The notes under the pieces are model-generated. The model was not told the DNA's origin. It saw nothing but the letters and a program-made list of their open reading frames with translations, and ran no database searches. This document shows positions 8,681 to 17,646 of a stretch of 64,000 bases of DNA, piece after piece. The stretch's first letter is position 1, and every line of letters starts with the position of its first letter. A program made the translations under genes and the position numbers. The stretch lies in the NCBI RefSeq assembly GCF_045124755.1, contig NZ_JBGVMK010000063.1. One strand, given 5' to 3'. Origin of the DNA: Succinimonas sp045124755. Lineage in GTDB: Bacteria; Pseudomonadota; Gammaproteobacteria; Enterobacterales; Succinivibrionaceae.

Positions 8681-9235
8681 ATGAACACACTGCGTAAAAT
8701 TCTTGCTGCCGGCCTTTTGTCCGGTCTTTCCCTTGGCGGATCAGCTGCCCTGGCGGCGGAAACCGATACTCTGGTGGTGTACTTTTCCGCCACGGGGAGA
8801 ACCGAGGTGGCGGCAGAGGCCATTGCCGCAGAGCTCAAGGCGGATACCTTTGCCCTGAATCCCGCGGTTCCGTATTCCGTGAAGGATCTGGATTACCGGG
8901 ATCCTGAGAGCAGATCCTCAAAGGAACATCAGGATCCGTCCATAAAGCCGGAATACACGGGGGACGTGGCGGACTGGAATAAGTACGGCACCGTCTATAT
9001 CGGCTATCCCATCTGGTGGGGCGAGGCTCCCAATATTGTGTACACCTTTGCCGAGAAGCATGACTTTTCCGGCAAGACCGTCATTACCTTCTCCACCTCC
9101 GGAAGCAGCGGCCATGGTCAGAGCTCCGAGCATCTGGCAGCAAAGGCCGGCGCCGGCACCTGGAAGCCGGGGAAGGGCTTTTCCAGCAGTGTGAACACTG
9201 CCGAAGTAAAAAAATGGGCCAAAGAAAACCGGTAA
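8681..9235 (+). CDS. Exported flavodoxin-like protein
   Basis: A Sec-type signal peptide (residues 1-25, cleavage expected at ALA|A) precedes a flavodoxin fold of the flavodoxin_4 type. The FMN phosphate loop SATGRT lies at residues 36-41, and the flavin-stacking region IGYPIWWGEAPN and the loop TFSTSGSSGHG are present. Flavodoxins carry electrons through FMN and normally work in the cytoplasm, so an exported one suggests periplasmic redox work such as reduction of quinones or repair of oxidised proteins. The partner is unknown. A good ribosome site (GGAGG) precedes the ATG. An intrinsic terminator follows 80 bases after the stop. Confidence 0.85.
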   Translation: MNTLRKILAAGLLSGLSLGGSAALAAETDTLVVYFSATGRTEVAAEAIAAELKADTFALNPAVPYSVKDLDYRDPESRSSKEHQDPSIKPEYTGDVADWNKYGTVYIGYPIWWGEAPNIVYTFAEKHDFSGKTVITFSTSGSSGHGQSSEHLAAKAGAGTWKPGKGFSSSVNTAEVKKWAKENR

Positions 9236-9314
9236 GCTGAACAGGCTAAGGGAGCCTGACTGAGACTGAACGATTATGAGTGAAGGCCGGTGTTTTCTTC
9301 CGGCGGTAAATAGG

Positions 9315-9343
9315 AGCCTTTCCGGAAGCGGGGAGGCTTTTTT
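9315..9343 (+). terminator. Intrinsic terminator after the flavodoxin gene
   Basis: AGCCTTTCCG pairs with CGGGGAGGCT (10 pairs, two of them G-U) around a GAAG loop, followed by six T. It separates the flavodoxin gene from relA. Confidence 0.8.
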
Positions 9344-9506
9344 CTTTTCCGGAGCTTTTTTTTCAGGATCACCGAAAAATGTTGCAAAAACACAGGCTGT
9401 ATCGGGGTTTTACCGGCAAAAATATAATAGAATCAATATCATGAGCTTTTCCGGGGCTTTTCGGATCGCAGATTCGGGGCTAAAGAGGTACAAAAAGGGA
9501 GCGTCC

Positions 9507-11750
9507 ATGGTAGCCGTAAGAGACAATCACGTCGGTCAGGACTTCAATCTTAAGGTCTGGGCCCGCGGCCTTCATGTAAAAGACTCGGATCGCGAAGAAA
9601 TTCTTAAGGTGTTCGCCTACTGCCGCGATCACATGCCCGAAACCCTGGCCGAGGAAGAAAAGCTCACCAGAAGAGCGGCCGAAATAGTGGGCATCCTTCT
9701 TACTCTCCACATGGATCTTGATACCTACAAGTCCGCCATTCTTTATCCCCATCTCGAGGAGCATTTCTTTACCCTGGAAGAGGCCAACAGAGATTTCGGG
9801 CCGCGCATTTCCCGCATTCTCCATGGCGTGAAGGACATGGAGGCCATTAACTTCATGCATAATCTGTCCTCGGGAGCCATGGTTTCCAATGAGCAGGTGG
9901 ATACCATCAGGCGCATGCTCATCGCCATGATCGAGGACGTGAGAGCAGTGGTAATCAAGCTTTCTGAGAGAATTGCCGTGCTGCGGGAAAGCAAAAACAT
10001 GGATGAGGAGGTAAAGGTGCTACTGGCCAAGGAAAGCGCCAATATCTACGCTCCCTTAGCCAATCGGCTTGGCATCGGTCAGCTCAAATGGGAGCTCGAG
10101 GATCTCTCCTTCAGATATCTCCAGCCAGACACCTATAAGCAGATTGCCCGGCTTCTGGATGAAAAGAGAATTGATCGGGAAAACTACATCAATAATTTCG
10201 TGGCGGAGCTTTCTCAGGCCCTGAAAAGAGCCGGCATCGAAGCCTCCGTTTACGGCCGTCCCAAGCATATCTACAGCATCTGGCGCAAAATGCAGAAAAA
10301 GCATCTGGCGTTTTCGCAGCTTTACGATGTCAGAGCGGTGCGGGTTATTGTCAAGCACGTCCGGGATTGCTATGCCGCGTTGGGCATCGTGCATACCCGT
10401 TACCATCTTATTCAGCGGGAATTCGACGACTATATCGCGAACCCCAAGCCTAACGGCTATCAGTCCATTCATACCGTGGTTCTGGGGCCCGAGGGCAAGG
10501 CCGTGGAGATTCAGATCCGTTCTGAAACCATGCACAAGAATGCCGAGCTGGGGGTGGCGGCTCATTGGAAATACAAGGAAGGCGATACTCCCGGCATCAA
10601 TTCCGAGTACGAAAAGCGCATTGCCTGGCTCCGCAAGATCCTCTCCTGGCAGGAAAACATGATGGAGACCGGAGCCATTGTGGAGGATTTCAAGAATCAG
10701 GTTTTCGAGGATCGGGTGTATGTGTTCACTCCCAAGGGCGATGTGGTGGATTTGCCGGCCGGGGCCACTCCTTTGGACATGGCTTACCAGATCCATACCG
10801 CTCTCGGACACCGCTGCACCGGAGCCAAGGTGGGCGGCAGCATTGTGCCCTTTACCTACAAGCTCCAAACAGGCGATCAGGTGGAGATCATCACCCAGAA
10901 GGAGGAAAATCCCAGCAGAGACTGGATGAATCCGGCCTACGGCTACATTGCCACCAGCAAGGCCCGTAATAAAATTGCGGCCTGGTTCAAGAAGCAGGAT
11001 CGGGATAAGAATATCGAGGAAGGCCGGGCTCTCCTCCAGAAAACCATGGATCAGCATGGCATTAAGCTGGAGCGGGGCGAAATTCCCGGACTTCTTGATG
11101 AGGTTCTTAACAAGTACAACGCCCGGGATCATAAGGATATCTATGCCAAGCTGGGATCCGGGGACATCAGAATCAACCAGCTCATGAACTTCCTTGAGGA
11201 GAAGTTCAAGGAGAAATACGAAGAGCCGGACAATACCGAAGAGCTCCAGAAAACCATCGAGCAGAATCAGCAGCAGTGGCTTAATAACGCCAGACAGGCC
11301 AAGGGCAAGAGTCAGGTGATGGTTAACGGCGTTGGCAATCTGCTCACCCATATGGCCCGGTGCTGCCATCCGGTGCGGGGGGATGACATTGTGGGCTTTA
11401 TCACCCACAGCGGCATCACCATCCACCGCCGGGGCTGCGATCAGCTGAAGCACATGGCCCAGAAAAGTCCGGAGCGGCTGGTGGAGGCCGAATGGGGCGA
11501 AAATTATTCCCAGGGCTATGCGGTGACCATTGTTATTGAGGCCAATGACAGATCCGGTCTTTTAAGGGATATTACCACCATTATTGCCAACGAAAGAATC
11601 AATGTGCTGGGGGTATCCTCCAGCTCCAATACCAAAATGCAGCTGGCTAAAATCGTCATCAGGATGGAGGTTTACAACATTAACGACCTCACGCGAACCT
11701 TATCCCGTCTTAATCAGATGCCGGACGTGCTGTCGGCCCGGAGAGAGTAG
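9507..11750 (+). CDS. relA: GTP pyrophosphokinase RelA, (p)ppGpp synthetase
   Basis: RelA senses uncharged tRNA at the ribosome and transfers pyrophosphate from ATP to GTP or GDP, starting the stringent response. The start at 9507 gives MVAVRDNH, matching the E. coli start MVAVR, and 747 residues against 744; an open frame further upstream is not supported. The HD hydrolase domain has lost its His-Asp pair (ILYPHLEEH at 78-86), as in other RelA proteins. The synthetase domain has YGRPKHIYSIW (249-259) and EFDD (305-308), the ExDD signature of synthetase-only RelA. TGS, the Cys-rich zinc-finger (ARCCHPVRGDD) and ACT domains follow. A TATAAT box near 9423 probably belongs to its promoter. Confidence 0.96.
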   Translation: MVAVRDNHVGQDFNLKVWARGLHVKDSDREEILKVFAYCRDHMPETLAEEEKLTRRAAEIVGILLTLHMDLDTYKSAILYPHLEEHFFTLEEANRDFGPRISRILHGVKDMEAINFMHNLSSGAMVSNEQVDTIRRMLIAMIEDVRAVVIKLSERIAVLRESKNMDEEVKVLLAKESANIYAPLANRLGIGQLKWELEDLSFRYLQPDTYKQIARLLDEKRIDRENYINNFVAELSQALKRAGIEASVYGRPKHIYSIWRKMQKKHLAFSQLYDVRAVRVIVKHVRDCYAALGIVHTRYHLIQREFDDYIANPKPNGYQSIHTVVLGPEGKAVEIQIRSETMHKNAELGVAAHWKYKEGDTPGINSEYEKRIAWLRKILSWQENMMETGAIVEDFKNQVFEDRVYVFTPKGDVVDLPAGATPLDMAYQIHTALGHRCTGAKVGGSIVPFTYKLQTGDQVEIITQKEENPSRDWMNPAYGYIATSKARNKIAAWFKKQDRDKNIEEGRALLQKTMDQHGIKLERGEIPGLLDEVLNKYNARDHKDIYAKLGSGDIRINQLMNFLEEKFKEKYEEPDNTEELQKTIEQNQQQWLNNARQAKGKSQVMVNGVGNLLTHMARCCHPVRGDDIVGFITHSGITIHRRGCDQLKHMAQKSPERLVEAEWGENYSQGYAVTIVIEANDRSGLLRDITTIIANERINVLGVSSSSNTKMQLAKIVIRMEVYNINDLTRTLSRLNQMPDVLSARRE

Positions 11751-11758
11751 CACAGAAG

Positions 11759-11784
11759 AGAAGGAGCTTCCAGGAGCTCCTTCT
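11759..11784. terminator. Bidirectional hairpin between relA and gltS
   Basis: AGAAGGAGCT and AGCTCCTTCT form a perfect 10-base-pair stem around TCCAGG. It lies between two convergent genes and probably ends both transcripts, although the U-run is short on each side. Confidence 0.65.
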
Positions 11785-11789
11785 TGCTT

Positions 11790-13001
11790 TCAGGAAAGGG
11801 CTTTAATAAAGCCGGTCACCACAAAGGCATTAACGAAATCGATAAAGAGAGCTCCCACCATGGGCACCACAAAAAACGCCTTCGGAGAGGCGCCGTTGGC
11901 TAAGGTGAAGGTGCGCATATTGGCCATGGCATTGGGCGTGGCTCCCATGCCGAAGCCGCACTGACCGCAGGCAATAACTGCGGCATCGTAGTCCTTTCCC
12001 ATAATGCGGAAGGTTATGAAATACGTAAACAGTGCCATAATGACGCATTGAACGGCCAGAATGGAAATAAGCGGCAGAGCCAGATCCTTAAGCTCCCAGA
12101 GGCGCATGGACATCAGAGCCATGGCCAGGAAGAACTCCAGAGAAATGGCGCCGATAGTGTAGATGGAAGCAACGGGAATGCTGCGCTTCGTAAAGTCCGC
12201 AATGTTGCGGATAACCGAGGCAATTACCATCGGCCCCAGATAAGCCGGAATAATGATCTCCATGCTGTTAAGCGAGCGGATAAAAAGGCTGCCCAGAGCT
12301 ATGGAGATCGTCATGACAAGCGCTCCCCGGAGCAGGGTTTGGTCTGTCAGGAGGCTTGGTTTTTCTTCAGGGCGGTTGTCCTTAAAGGGCGTATCAGAGC
12401 TTTCTTCCTTGCAGGAAACCCGGTGCCTGGCCATGAGAAGCTTCCCTATGGGGCCTCCGATAACGGAGCCGGCCACGAGGCCGAAGGTAGCGCAGGCCAC
12501 GGATACGGAAAGCCCGCCGGAAAGACCGTACTTTTCCAGCTCCGGGCCGAAGGCGGCGGAGGTACCGTGTCCTCCCGAAAGAGATATGGATCCGGCCGCC
12601 ACTCCCAGGAGGGGATTTTCACCGCACAGGGCGGCAATGGAAACTCCTGCCGCATTCTGACAGAGTATCAGCAGAGTGGAGCAGATCAGGAACAGGAAAA
12701 CCCCGATGCCTCCGTGAACCAGCATTTTGGCGGAGGCCATGAAGCCGATGCTGGTGAAGAAGGTCATCATAAAAAGATCCTTAAGCTGGCCGTCATAGGT
12801 AAAGCTGCAGATCCGGAATTCATAAAGGAGCAGCGTCACTATGGCAAACACCACTCCGCCGATAACGGGTGAGGGGATATAGAATCGTTTCAGGACGGGC
12901 AGGAGCATTTTAATGCCATGTCCGGCCAGAAGAAGTACGGTGGCTATCCCCAGCATGGCGGTCATATCAAGGTGATACGTGAAAATTTCGTTTTCCTGCA
13001 T
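11790..13001 (-). CDS. gltS: Sodium/glutamate symporter GltS
   Basis: The product of 403 residues has about ten hydrophobic segments in two halves, the layout of the GltS family that imports glutamate with sodium ions across the inner membrane. Family-like signatures include IPSPVIGGVVF near residue 45, the loop SISLSGGHGTSAAFG near 135-150, and the second-half CGQCGFGMGATPNAMANM near 345-362, which mirrors the first re-entrant loop. Length is normal (E. coli GltS has 401). It converges with relA. Its upstream region is shared with the small secreted protein gene at 13391. Confidence 0.92.
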   Translation of the reverse strand: MQENEIFTYHLDMTAMLGIATVLLLAGHGIKMLLPVLKRFYIPSPVIGGVVFAIVTLLLYEFRICSFTYDGQLKDLFMMTFFTSIGFMASAKMLVHGGIGVFLFLICSTLLILCQNAAGVSIAALCGENPLLGVAAGSISLSGGHGTSAAFGPELEKYGLSGGLSVSVACATFGLVAGSVIGGPIGKLLMARHRVSCKEESSDTPFKDNRPEEKPSLLTDQTLLRGALVMTISIALGSLFIRSLNSMEIIIPAYLGPMVIASVIRNIADFTKRSIPVASIYTIGAISLEFFLAMALMSMRLWELKDLALPLISILAVQCVIMALFTYFITFRIMGKDYDAAVIACGQCGFGMGATPNAMANMRTFTLANGASPKAFFVVPMVGALFIDFVNAFVVTGFIKALS

Positions 13002-13390
13002 GGTTTCTCCTCCGCTTTCGGGCTCACGCCGGGAAGCTGTTTTTTCAGGGATTTTGTCTGAAACGGCTTATTTTATCAGAAAAGCCTCCGGTTTTATCTC
13101 CGGTATCCGTCATCCCCGTTTTCCGATTTTTCTGTAACCATGTTGCAGGTCAATCGTTCTCAAAATGTGATGAACCTGTCATTTTGCGTTCGCGAGCCAG
13201 AGATGCGCTAAACTCGGCCGGTCATCAGGCTGTTTTATGAAGAAGGAGCATCTTCTCTGTTTGCGCTGCCTTGATCTCAGGCTGGTTGTCCGGACGTGAA
13301 GTTTTGGTATATAATCATTTTTCGATGGATAATAGTTTTTTGTAATTAGCCTGACAAATATTATTAGTTAATTGTGTCTTAGAGGTTTAT
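13002..13390. other. Divergent intergenic region between gltS and the small secreted protein gene
   Basis: This 389-base gap has no gene that I can support. A plausible promoter for the plus-strand gene is TTGTCC at about 13289 with TATAAT at about 13309. The 60 bases before the ATG at 13391 are very AT-rich. The gltS promoter must lie in the left part; no sharp motif was seen. Confidence 0.55.
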
Positions 13391-13672
13391 ATGAAATTTT
13401 TAAAAATGACTGTAGCAGCTGTTTCTGTTTTTATCTGCCTGGGCTTTGCCGGGGTCAATGCCTACTGCACCAAGGGACACAGTGATGTAAGTCCTCTCTG
13501 CACAAAGTATATCAACCTTCAGGAGGGCGTGAAGGATTCTTGCAAGCAGTGCGCCGGAAATGCGAAATGCAAGGCCGGTGTGAATCTGTATGCCACTGAT
13601 GCGGTAACCAGGGATCCGGATCTCGCGGATTACATGAAGAAGGAGCGGCTTTCCGCCATTAATTGCCGTTAA
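13391..13672 (+). CDS. Small secreted cysteine-rich protein of unknown function
   Basis: The product has 93 residues. A signal peptide covers about residues 1-24 (MKFLKMTVAA start, cleavage expected at VNA|Y). The mature ~69 residues contain six cysteines at positions 26, 37, 51, 54, 60 and 92, including a CKQC pair, which suggests three disulfides or a metal-binding exported protein. An AGAGG site precedes the ATG. I do not recognise a family. The gene is transcribed alone between divergent gltS and pyrG. Confidence 0.7.
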   Translation: MKFLKMTVAAVSVFICLGFAGVNAYCTKGHSDVSPLCTKYINLQEGVKDSCKQCAGNAKCKAGVNLYATDAVTRDPDLADYMKKERLSAINCR

Positions 13673-13835
13673 ATCACCCGGGGTATGGCCGCAGGTTTCG
13701 TTTTTGCGGCTTAATCTCTGGGTTGTTGAATGCCCGAGCATTTGTTAAAATAGAGCCTGTATTAAATTCCCTGGCAGCATAGTTGGAATCTTTTGTTCAA
13801 TTGTGCTGTTTTTTGTTTTCAGAATGTGGTTTTCT

Positions 13836-15494
13836 ATGGTCAGCAAAACAAGCACTAAATTTATTTTTGTTACCGGAGGAGTGGTTTCATCTCTGGGGAA
13901 GGGCATTGCCGCAGGTTCTCTGGCAGCTCTTCTTGAAGCCCGCGGCATTGACGTAACCATGCTTAAACTGGATCCTTATATCAATGTGGATCCGGGAACC
14001 ATGAGTCCGATTCAGCATGGCGAGGTGTTTGTTACCGAGGACGGCGCGGAGACGGATCTGGATCTCGGTCATTACGAGCGCTTTATTCGCACTAAAATGA
14101 CCAAGAACAATAATTTCACCACTGGCAGAATCTACTCTGACGTTATCAGAAAGGAGCGGCACGGCGACTATCTCGGAGCCACCATTCAGGTTATTCCCCA
14201 TATTACCAACGAGATCAAGGAGAAGGTGCTGCAGGGCAGTCAGGGGCATCAGGTGGCCATTGTGGAAGTCGGCGGCACGGTGGGCGATATTGAATCCCTG
14301 CCCTTTTTGGAGGCGCTGAGACAGCTGGCAGTGGAAATCGGCCGGCAGAATGCCATTTTCATGCATCTCACTCTGGTGCCTTATCTCAAGACCTCCAACG
14401 AGATCAAGACCAAGCCCACCCAGCACTCCGTAAAGGAGCTTTTGAGCATCGGCATTCAGCCGGACGTGCTTATCTGCCGTTCCGATACCAACATTCCGCT
14501 GCCGGAAAAGAAGAAGATCGCGCTTTTCTGCAATGTGGGCGAAAAAGCGGTTATTTCCCTCCGCGATGTGGATTCCATTTACAAGATTCCCACTCTTCTT
14601 AAAAATCAGGGGCTGGACGACTTCATTGTGGAGCGCTTCAGCATTGACTGCCAGCCGGCGGATCTTTCCGAATGGGAGCAGGTGGTGTATCAGCAGGCCA
14701 ACAGCGAAGGCGAAGTGGTGGTCGGCATGGTGGGCAAGTATGTGCAGCTTCCCGATGCCTACAAGTCCGTTAACGAAGCCCTGAAGCATGCCGGTCTTAA
14801 GAACCGGGTGCATGTGAAGATCAAGTACATTGATTCCCAGAGCGTAGAAACCAACGGCGAGGAAACTCTCGAAGGCATTGATGCCATTCTGGTGCCGGGA
14901 GGCTTCGGAAACCGCGGCATCGAGGGCAAGATCATGGCGGCCCGTTTTGCCAGAGAACACAAGGTTCCTTATCTTGGCATCTGTCTCGGCATGCAGGTGG
15001 CTATTATCGAATACGCCCGGAATGTAGCCGGCATGACCGGAGCCAATTCCACGGAATTTGACCGGGAATGCCCGTATCCGGTTATCGGTCTTATCACCGA
15101 GTGGGTTAACAAGGAAGGACAGATCGAGGAAAGAAGCGAAGAGTCCGATCTTGGCGGCACCATGCGTCTGGGGGCGCAGCAGTGTCATCTGGCTGATGGT
15201 TCCCGGGTGCGGGAGCTTTACGGCAAGCCGGAGATCTACGAGAGACACCGCCACCGCTATGAGGTAAACAACAATCTGCTGCCGGATCTGGAATCCGCCG
15301 GTCTTAAGGTTACCGGTCTCTCCGCTGACAGACAGCTGGTGGAGATCGTGGAGGTGGCTGACCATCCCTGGTTTGTGGGCGTGCAGTTCCATCCTGAGTT
15401 CACCTCCACACCCCGGGACGGTCATCCGCTGTTTTCCGGGTTTATCAAGGCGGCCATGGAGTATCAGGCCCAGACCAGGCATAATCAGCAGTAG
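13836..15494 (+). CDS. pyrG: CTP synthase
   Basis: PyrG makes CTP from UTP, ATP and glutamine. The 552 residues align with E. coli PyrG nearly throughout. The synthase domain starts KFIFVTGGVVSSLGKG, with DPYINVDPGTMSPIQHGEV further on, and the glutamine amidotransferase domain shows PYLGICLGMQVA with the catalytic Cys and the terminal HPEF triad region. The start at 13836 was chosen to fit the family; ATG codons at 13824 and 13803 in frame would add unsupported residues, and no strong ribosome site marks any of them. Two terminators follow. In E. coli eno comes next; here the sulfur operon separates the two. Confidence 0.96.
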   Translation: MVSKTSTKFIFVTGGVVSSLGKGIAAGSLAALLEARGIDVTMLKLDPYINVDPGTMSPIQHGEVFVTEDGAETDLDLGHYERFIRTKMTKNNNFTTGRIYSDVIRKERHGDYLGATIQVIPHITNEIKEKVLQGSQGHQVAIVEVGGTVGDIESLPFLEALRQLAVEIGRQNAIFMHLTLVPYLKTSNEIKTKPTQHSVKELLSIGIQPDVLICRSDTNIPLPEKKKIALFCNVGEKAVISLRDVDSIYKIPTLLKNQGLDDFIVERFSIDCQPADLSEWEQVVYQQANSEGEVVVGMVGKYVQLPDAYKSVNEALKHAGLKNRVHVKIKYIDSQSVETNGEETLEGIDAILVPGGFGNRGIEGKIMAARFAREHKVPYLGICLGMQVAIIEYARNVAGMTGANSTEFDRECPYPVIGLITEWVNKEGQIEERSEESDLGGTMRLGAQQCHLADGSRVRELYGKPEIYERHRHRYEVNNNLLPDLESAGLKVTGLSADRQLVEIVEVADHPWFVGVQFHPEFTSTPRDGHPLFSGFIKAAMEYQAQTRHNQQ

Positions 15495-15508
15495 TACAAC
15501 AGACAGAG

Positions 15509-15530
15509 AGACTCCGCTTTCGGAGTCTTT
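15509..15530 (+). terminator. Intrinsic terminator 1 after pyrG
   Basis: AGACTCCG and CGGAGTCT form an 8-base-pair stem around CTTT, with only two further T directly after it. A second, stronger hairpin follows immediately. Confidence 0.7.
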
Positions 15531-15535
15531 ATGGG

Positions 15536-15568
15536 AAACGGACGGTTCTCGGGGACTGTCCGTTTTTT
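15536..15568 (+). terminator. Intrinsic terminator 2 after pyrG
   Basis: AAACGGAC pairs with GTCCGTTT around a 14-base loop and the T-run is six long. The tandem terminators insulate pyrG from the sulfur operon. Confidence 0.8.
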
Positions 15569-15741
15569 CATTCTCCCCCGTTTCTTGTCTTTGGCTTCAT
15601 CGTATCTTTCTCATCTTTCATATCAATCACATCATCATTTCATGCTTTTTCCGGCAATCTCAGGCTCAGACAGCGGAGCCGCAGAGGGCTGTTGTATTTC
15701 AGTGATTTTCATTACTTGCATTCTCAGATCTCAAAAACCTA

Positions 15742-15770
15742 TTGACATACTAGGTGACTATGTTTATATT
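15742..15770 (+). promoter_or_regulatory. Sigma-70 promoter of the sulfur operon with overlapping dyad
   Basis: TTGACA (15742-15747), a 17-base spacer and TATATT (15765-15770) make a near-consensus promoter 109 bases before the metY start. The spacer contains ACATA-N9-TATGT (15745-15763), an inverted repeat centred between the two boxes where a repressor could block polymerase. The roughly 100-base leader is GC-rich, and I recognise no riboswitch in it. A sulfur- or cysteine-responsive regulator is a reasonable guess, but its identity is not shown by the sequence. Confidence 0.75.
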
Positions 15771-15878
15771 TGAGCAAGGTCGGGCCCGGGGCTGTAAAGC
15801 CGTAAAAGGTCAGAGAGCGCGGCCGGCCGGAAATACGAATTTTCTGAAAGGCGATATGAGAGTTGTGAGTGCGTTTTT

Positions 15879-17129
15879 ATGAAAGATTGCGGTTTTACTA
15901 CGTTACTTCTCCATGGAAAAAACTCCCGGAGTTATCCCCAGGGGGCCATACTCCCTCCGATTTCTCAGGTAACAGCCTTTCAGTACGAAAGCATGGAGGA
16001 TCTGGAAAGGGTTTTTGCTCATAAGAGTCCCGGTTTTGCCTATACCAGAATCGGCAATCCCACAGTTTCCGCTTTTGAAAACAGGATTAATGAGCTGGAG
16101 GGCGGTTTTGGCGCCGTCGCCACGGGGAGCGGGATGGCGGCTATAGTCACCGCTATCCTGGCAGTGTGCGAAAGCGGTGATGAGATTATTGCCGGGGCCG
16201 GACTGTATGGCGGGACAATTGATTTGTTTCATGATCTGGAAAAGCTTGGCATTCATACCGTGTATGCCGACAGGCTGGATGCTGATGCGGTCAGGAGTCT
16301 CGCGACCGACAAAACCAGACTGGTTTTCGGGGAGCTTATCAGTAACCCGTCTCTGGCGGTGCTGGATGTTCCGGCTCTTGCAAAGGCAGCTCATGAACAG
16401 GGAGTACCCCTTTTTGTGGATTCCACCACGGCAACTCCGTATCTGGCAAGACCGCTGAGTCTGGGAGCGGATGCGGTCATCCATTCCACCTCCAAGTATA
16501 TCAACGGCGGCGGAAATTCCGTGGGCGGCATTATTGTGTCCGGGGGCTCCTTCAGCTGGGATTTTGAGCGGCATCATGCGCTTTCCGGCTTCAGACAGTA
16601 TGGGAAGCTGGCCTTTCTGGCCAGACTGAGAGCGGATATTTTTGCCAATCTCGGCACCTGCCAGAGTCCCATGAATGCCTATCTGACATATATCGGAGCC
16701 GATACCCTGGGGCTCAGAATGGACAGGATCTGCAGTAATGCCGATGCTCTGGCTCGGCGTCTCGCGGAGGAACCCGATATTACGGTGAACTATCTTACTC
16801 TTCCCGGGCATCCATACCATGAGTATGCGGAACGGGAGCTCGGAGGCCTGGGGGGCGGCATTCTGACCCTGAGAGCCGGAAGCAGAGAGAGAGCCTTCAG
16901 GATCATAAATTCCCTGAAGTATGCCCGGATCGCCAGCAACCTGGGAGATCTCAGGACTCTGGTTATCCATCCGGCCTCCACGCTCTATGTCAGAACCAGT
17001 AAAGCCGAGGCGGAAAAGGCAGGAGTCTTTGAGGACACCATCCGCATCAGCGTAGGGATTGAGGATCCGGAGGATCTTATTCAGGATTTTCTTCAGGCCG
17101 TGGCGGTTAGCAGAGAAGAAAGGGCTTAA
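15879..17129 (+). CDS. metY: O-acetylhomoserine/O-acetylserine sulfhydrylase (MetY-type PLP enzyme)
   Basis: This is a Cys/Met-metabolism PLP enzyme of fold type I, 416 residues. YTRIGNPT (55-62), the cofactor loop ATGSGMAA (81-88) and the Schiff-base lysine Lys206 in HSTSKYINGGG are all visible. The large GGNSVGG insertion and overall length fit MetY, which replaces the acetyl group of O-acetylhomoserine by sulfide, or by a protein thiocarboxylate, to give homocysteine. A cystathionine synthase or an O-acetylserine-specific enzyme cannot be excluded from sequence alone. It is the first gene of the operon. In Wolinella succinogenes a MetY works with a ubiquitin-like carrier, an E1 and a JAMM peptidase, the same partners found next door here. 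Confidence 0.88.
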   Translation: MKDCGFTTLLLHGKNSRSYPQGAILPPISQVTAFQYESMEDLERVFAHKSPGFAYTRIGNPTVSAFENRINELEGGFGAVATGSGMAAIVTAILAVCESGDEIIAGAGLYGGTIDLFHDLEKLGIHTVYADRLDADAVRSLATDKTRLVFGELISNPSLAVLDVPALAKAAHEQGVPLFVDSTTATPYLARPLSLGADAVIHSTSKYINGGGNSVGGIIVSGGSFSWDFERHHALSGFRQYGKLAFLARLRADIFANLGTCQSPMNAYLTYIGADTLGLRMDRICSNADALARRLAEEPDITVNYLTLPGHPYHEYAERELGGLGGGILTLRAGSRERAFRIINSLKYARIASNLGDLRTLVIHPASTLYVRTSKAEAEKAGVFEDTIRISVGIEDPEDLIQDFLQAVAVSREERA

Positions 17130-17166
17130 CAGAAAAAGTGATTAACAAAAAAGGGCCTTAGCAGAA

Positions 17167-17646
17167 ATGACAGCCGCAGTAAGAGCTTTAATGACGGAAA
17201 GGATTTGGGCCGGAATTACGCAGCAGGCCCGGACAGCCTATCCGGAGGAATGCTGCGGGGCGCTTTTGGAAGTTTCCGGTGAAGCAGGCTCAGTCATCAT
17301 TGCCGGCTTTCGGCCCCTGAGAAACCTGGCGTCCGGAAAGCCCTGCTCCGGGGACAGCCGGCAGCGGAGCTATGAGACGGATCCCCGGGAGCTTCTGGAG
17401 CTTGAGCAGGAATGCGGTAAAAGCGGCTTTACAGTGATCGGTTTTTATCATTCCCATCCCGGAGCAGCCGCAACGCTGTCCCGGCGGGATACGGAGGGCA
17501 TGGTGCCCGGATGCGTATATGCGGTGATTTCCGTATATGGTCATGAATTACAGGATATTTCTGATATCAGAATATGGATGAAGCCTTCAGTAGCAGACAG
17601 GCCTTCTGAACTGAAGCTGGAATTATTTAAGGAGACAGGACTGTGA
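17167..17646 (+). CDS. JAMM/MPN+ metallopeptidase 1 (Mec+/HcyD-like)
   Basis: The 159 residues carry the JAMM zinc site: Glu28 in YPEECCG, His95 and His97 in YHSHP, and Asp108 after Ser105 in TLSRRD. Bacterial members of this family cleave C-terminal extensions or product amino acids from ubiquitin-like sulfur carriers. The stop overlaps the GTG start of the MoaD-E1-rhodanese fusion by three bases (GTGA), so the two are translationally coupled. That fusion has an internal Gly-Gly at residues 88-89, a natural cut site for this enzyme. The proposed cleavage is inference. An alternative start exists at 17191. Confidence 0.85.
   Translation: MTAAVRALMTERIWAGITQQARTAYPEECCGALLEVSGEAGSVIIAGFRPLRNLASGKPCSGDSRQRSYETDPRELLELEQECGKSGFTVIGFYHSHPGAAATLSRRDTEGMVPGCVYAVISVYGHELQDISDIRIWMKPSVADRPSELKLELFKETGL

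Noticed and set aside
9570..9800. Missing His-Asp pair in RelA as possible damage
   Set aside because: RelA of gammaproteobacteria normally lacks a working hydrolase site; the synthetase motifs are intact.
13680..13720. Terminator after the small cysteine-rich protein gene
   Set aside because: GCCGCA and TGCGGC can pair, but the T-run lies inside the loop rather than after the stem.
13887..15482. Long open frame antisense to pyrG; similar long frames lie antisense to relA, eno, lysS, dnaB and clpB
   Set aside because: They mirror strongly coding genes, have no ribosome sites or family motifs, and arise from the codon bias of the sense strand.
15771..15878. SAM or other sulfur riboswitch before metY
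   Set aside because: The leader is short and GC-rich but lacks the conserved core elements of SAM riboswitches that I can recognise.
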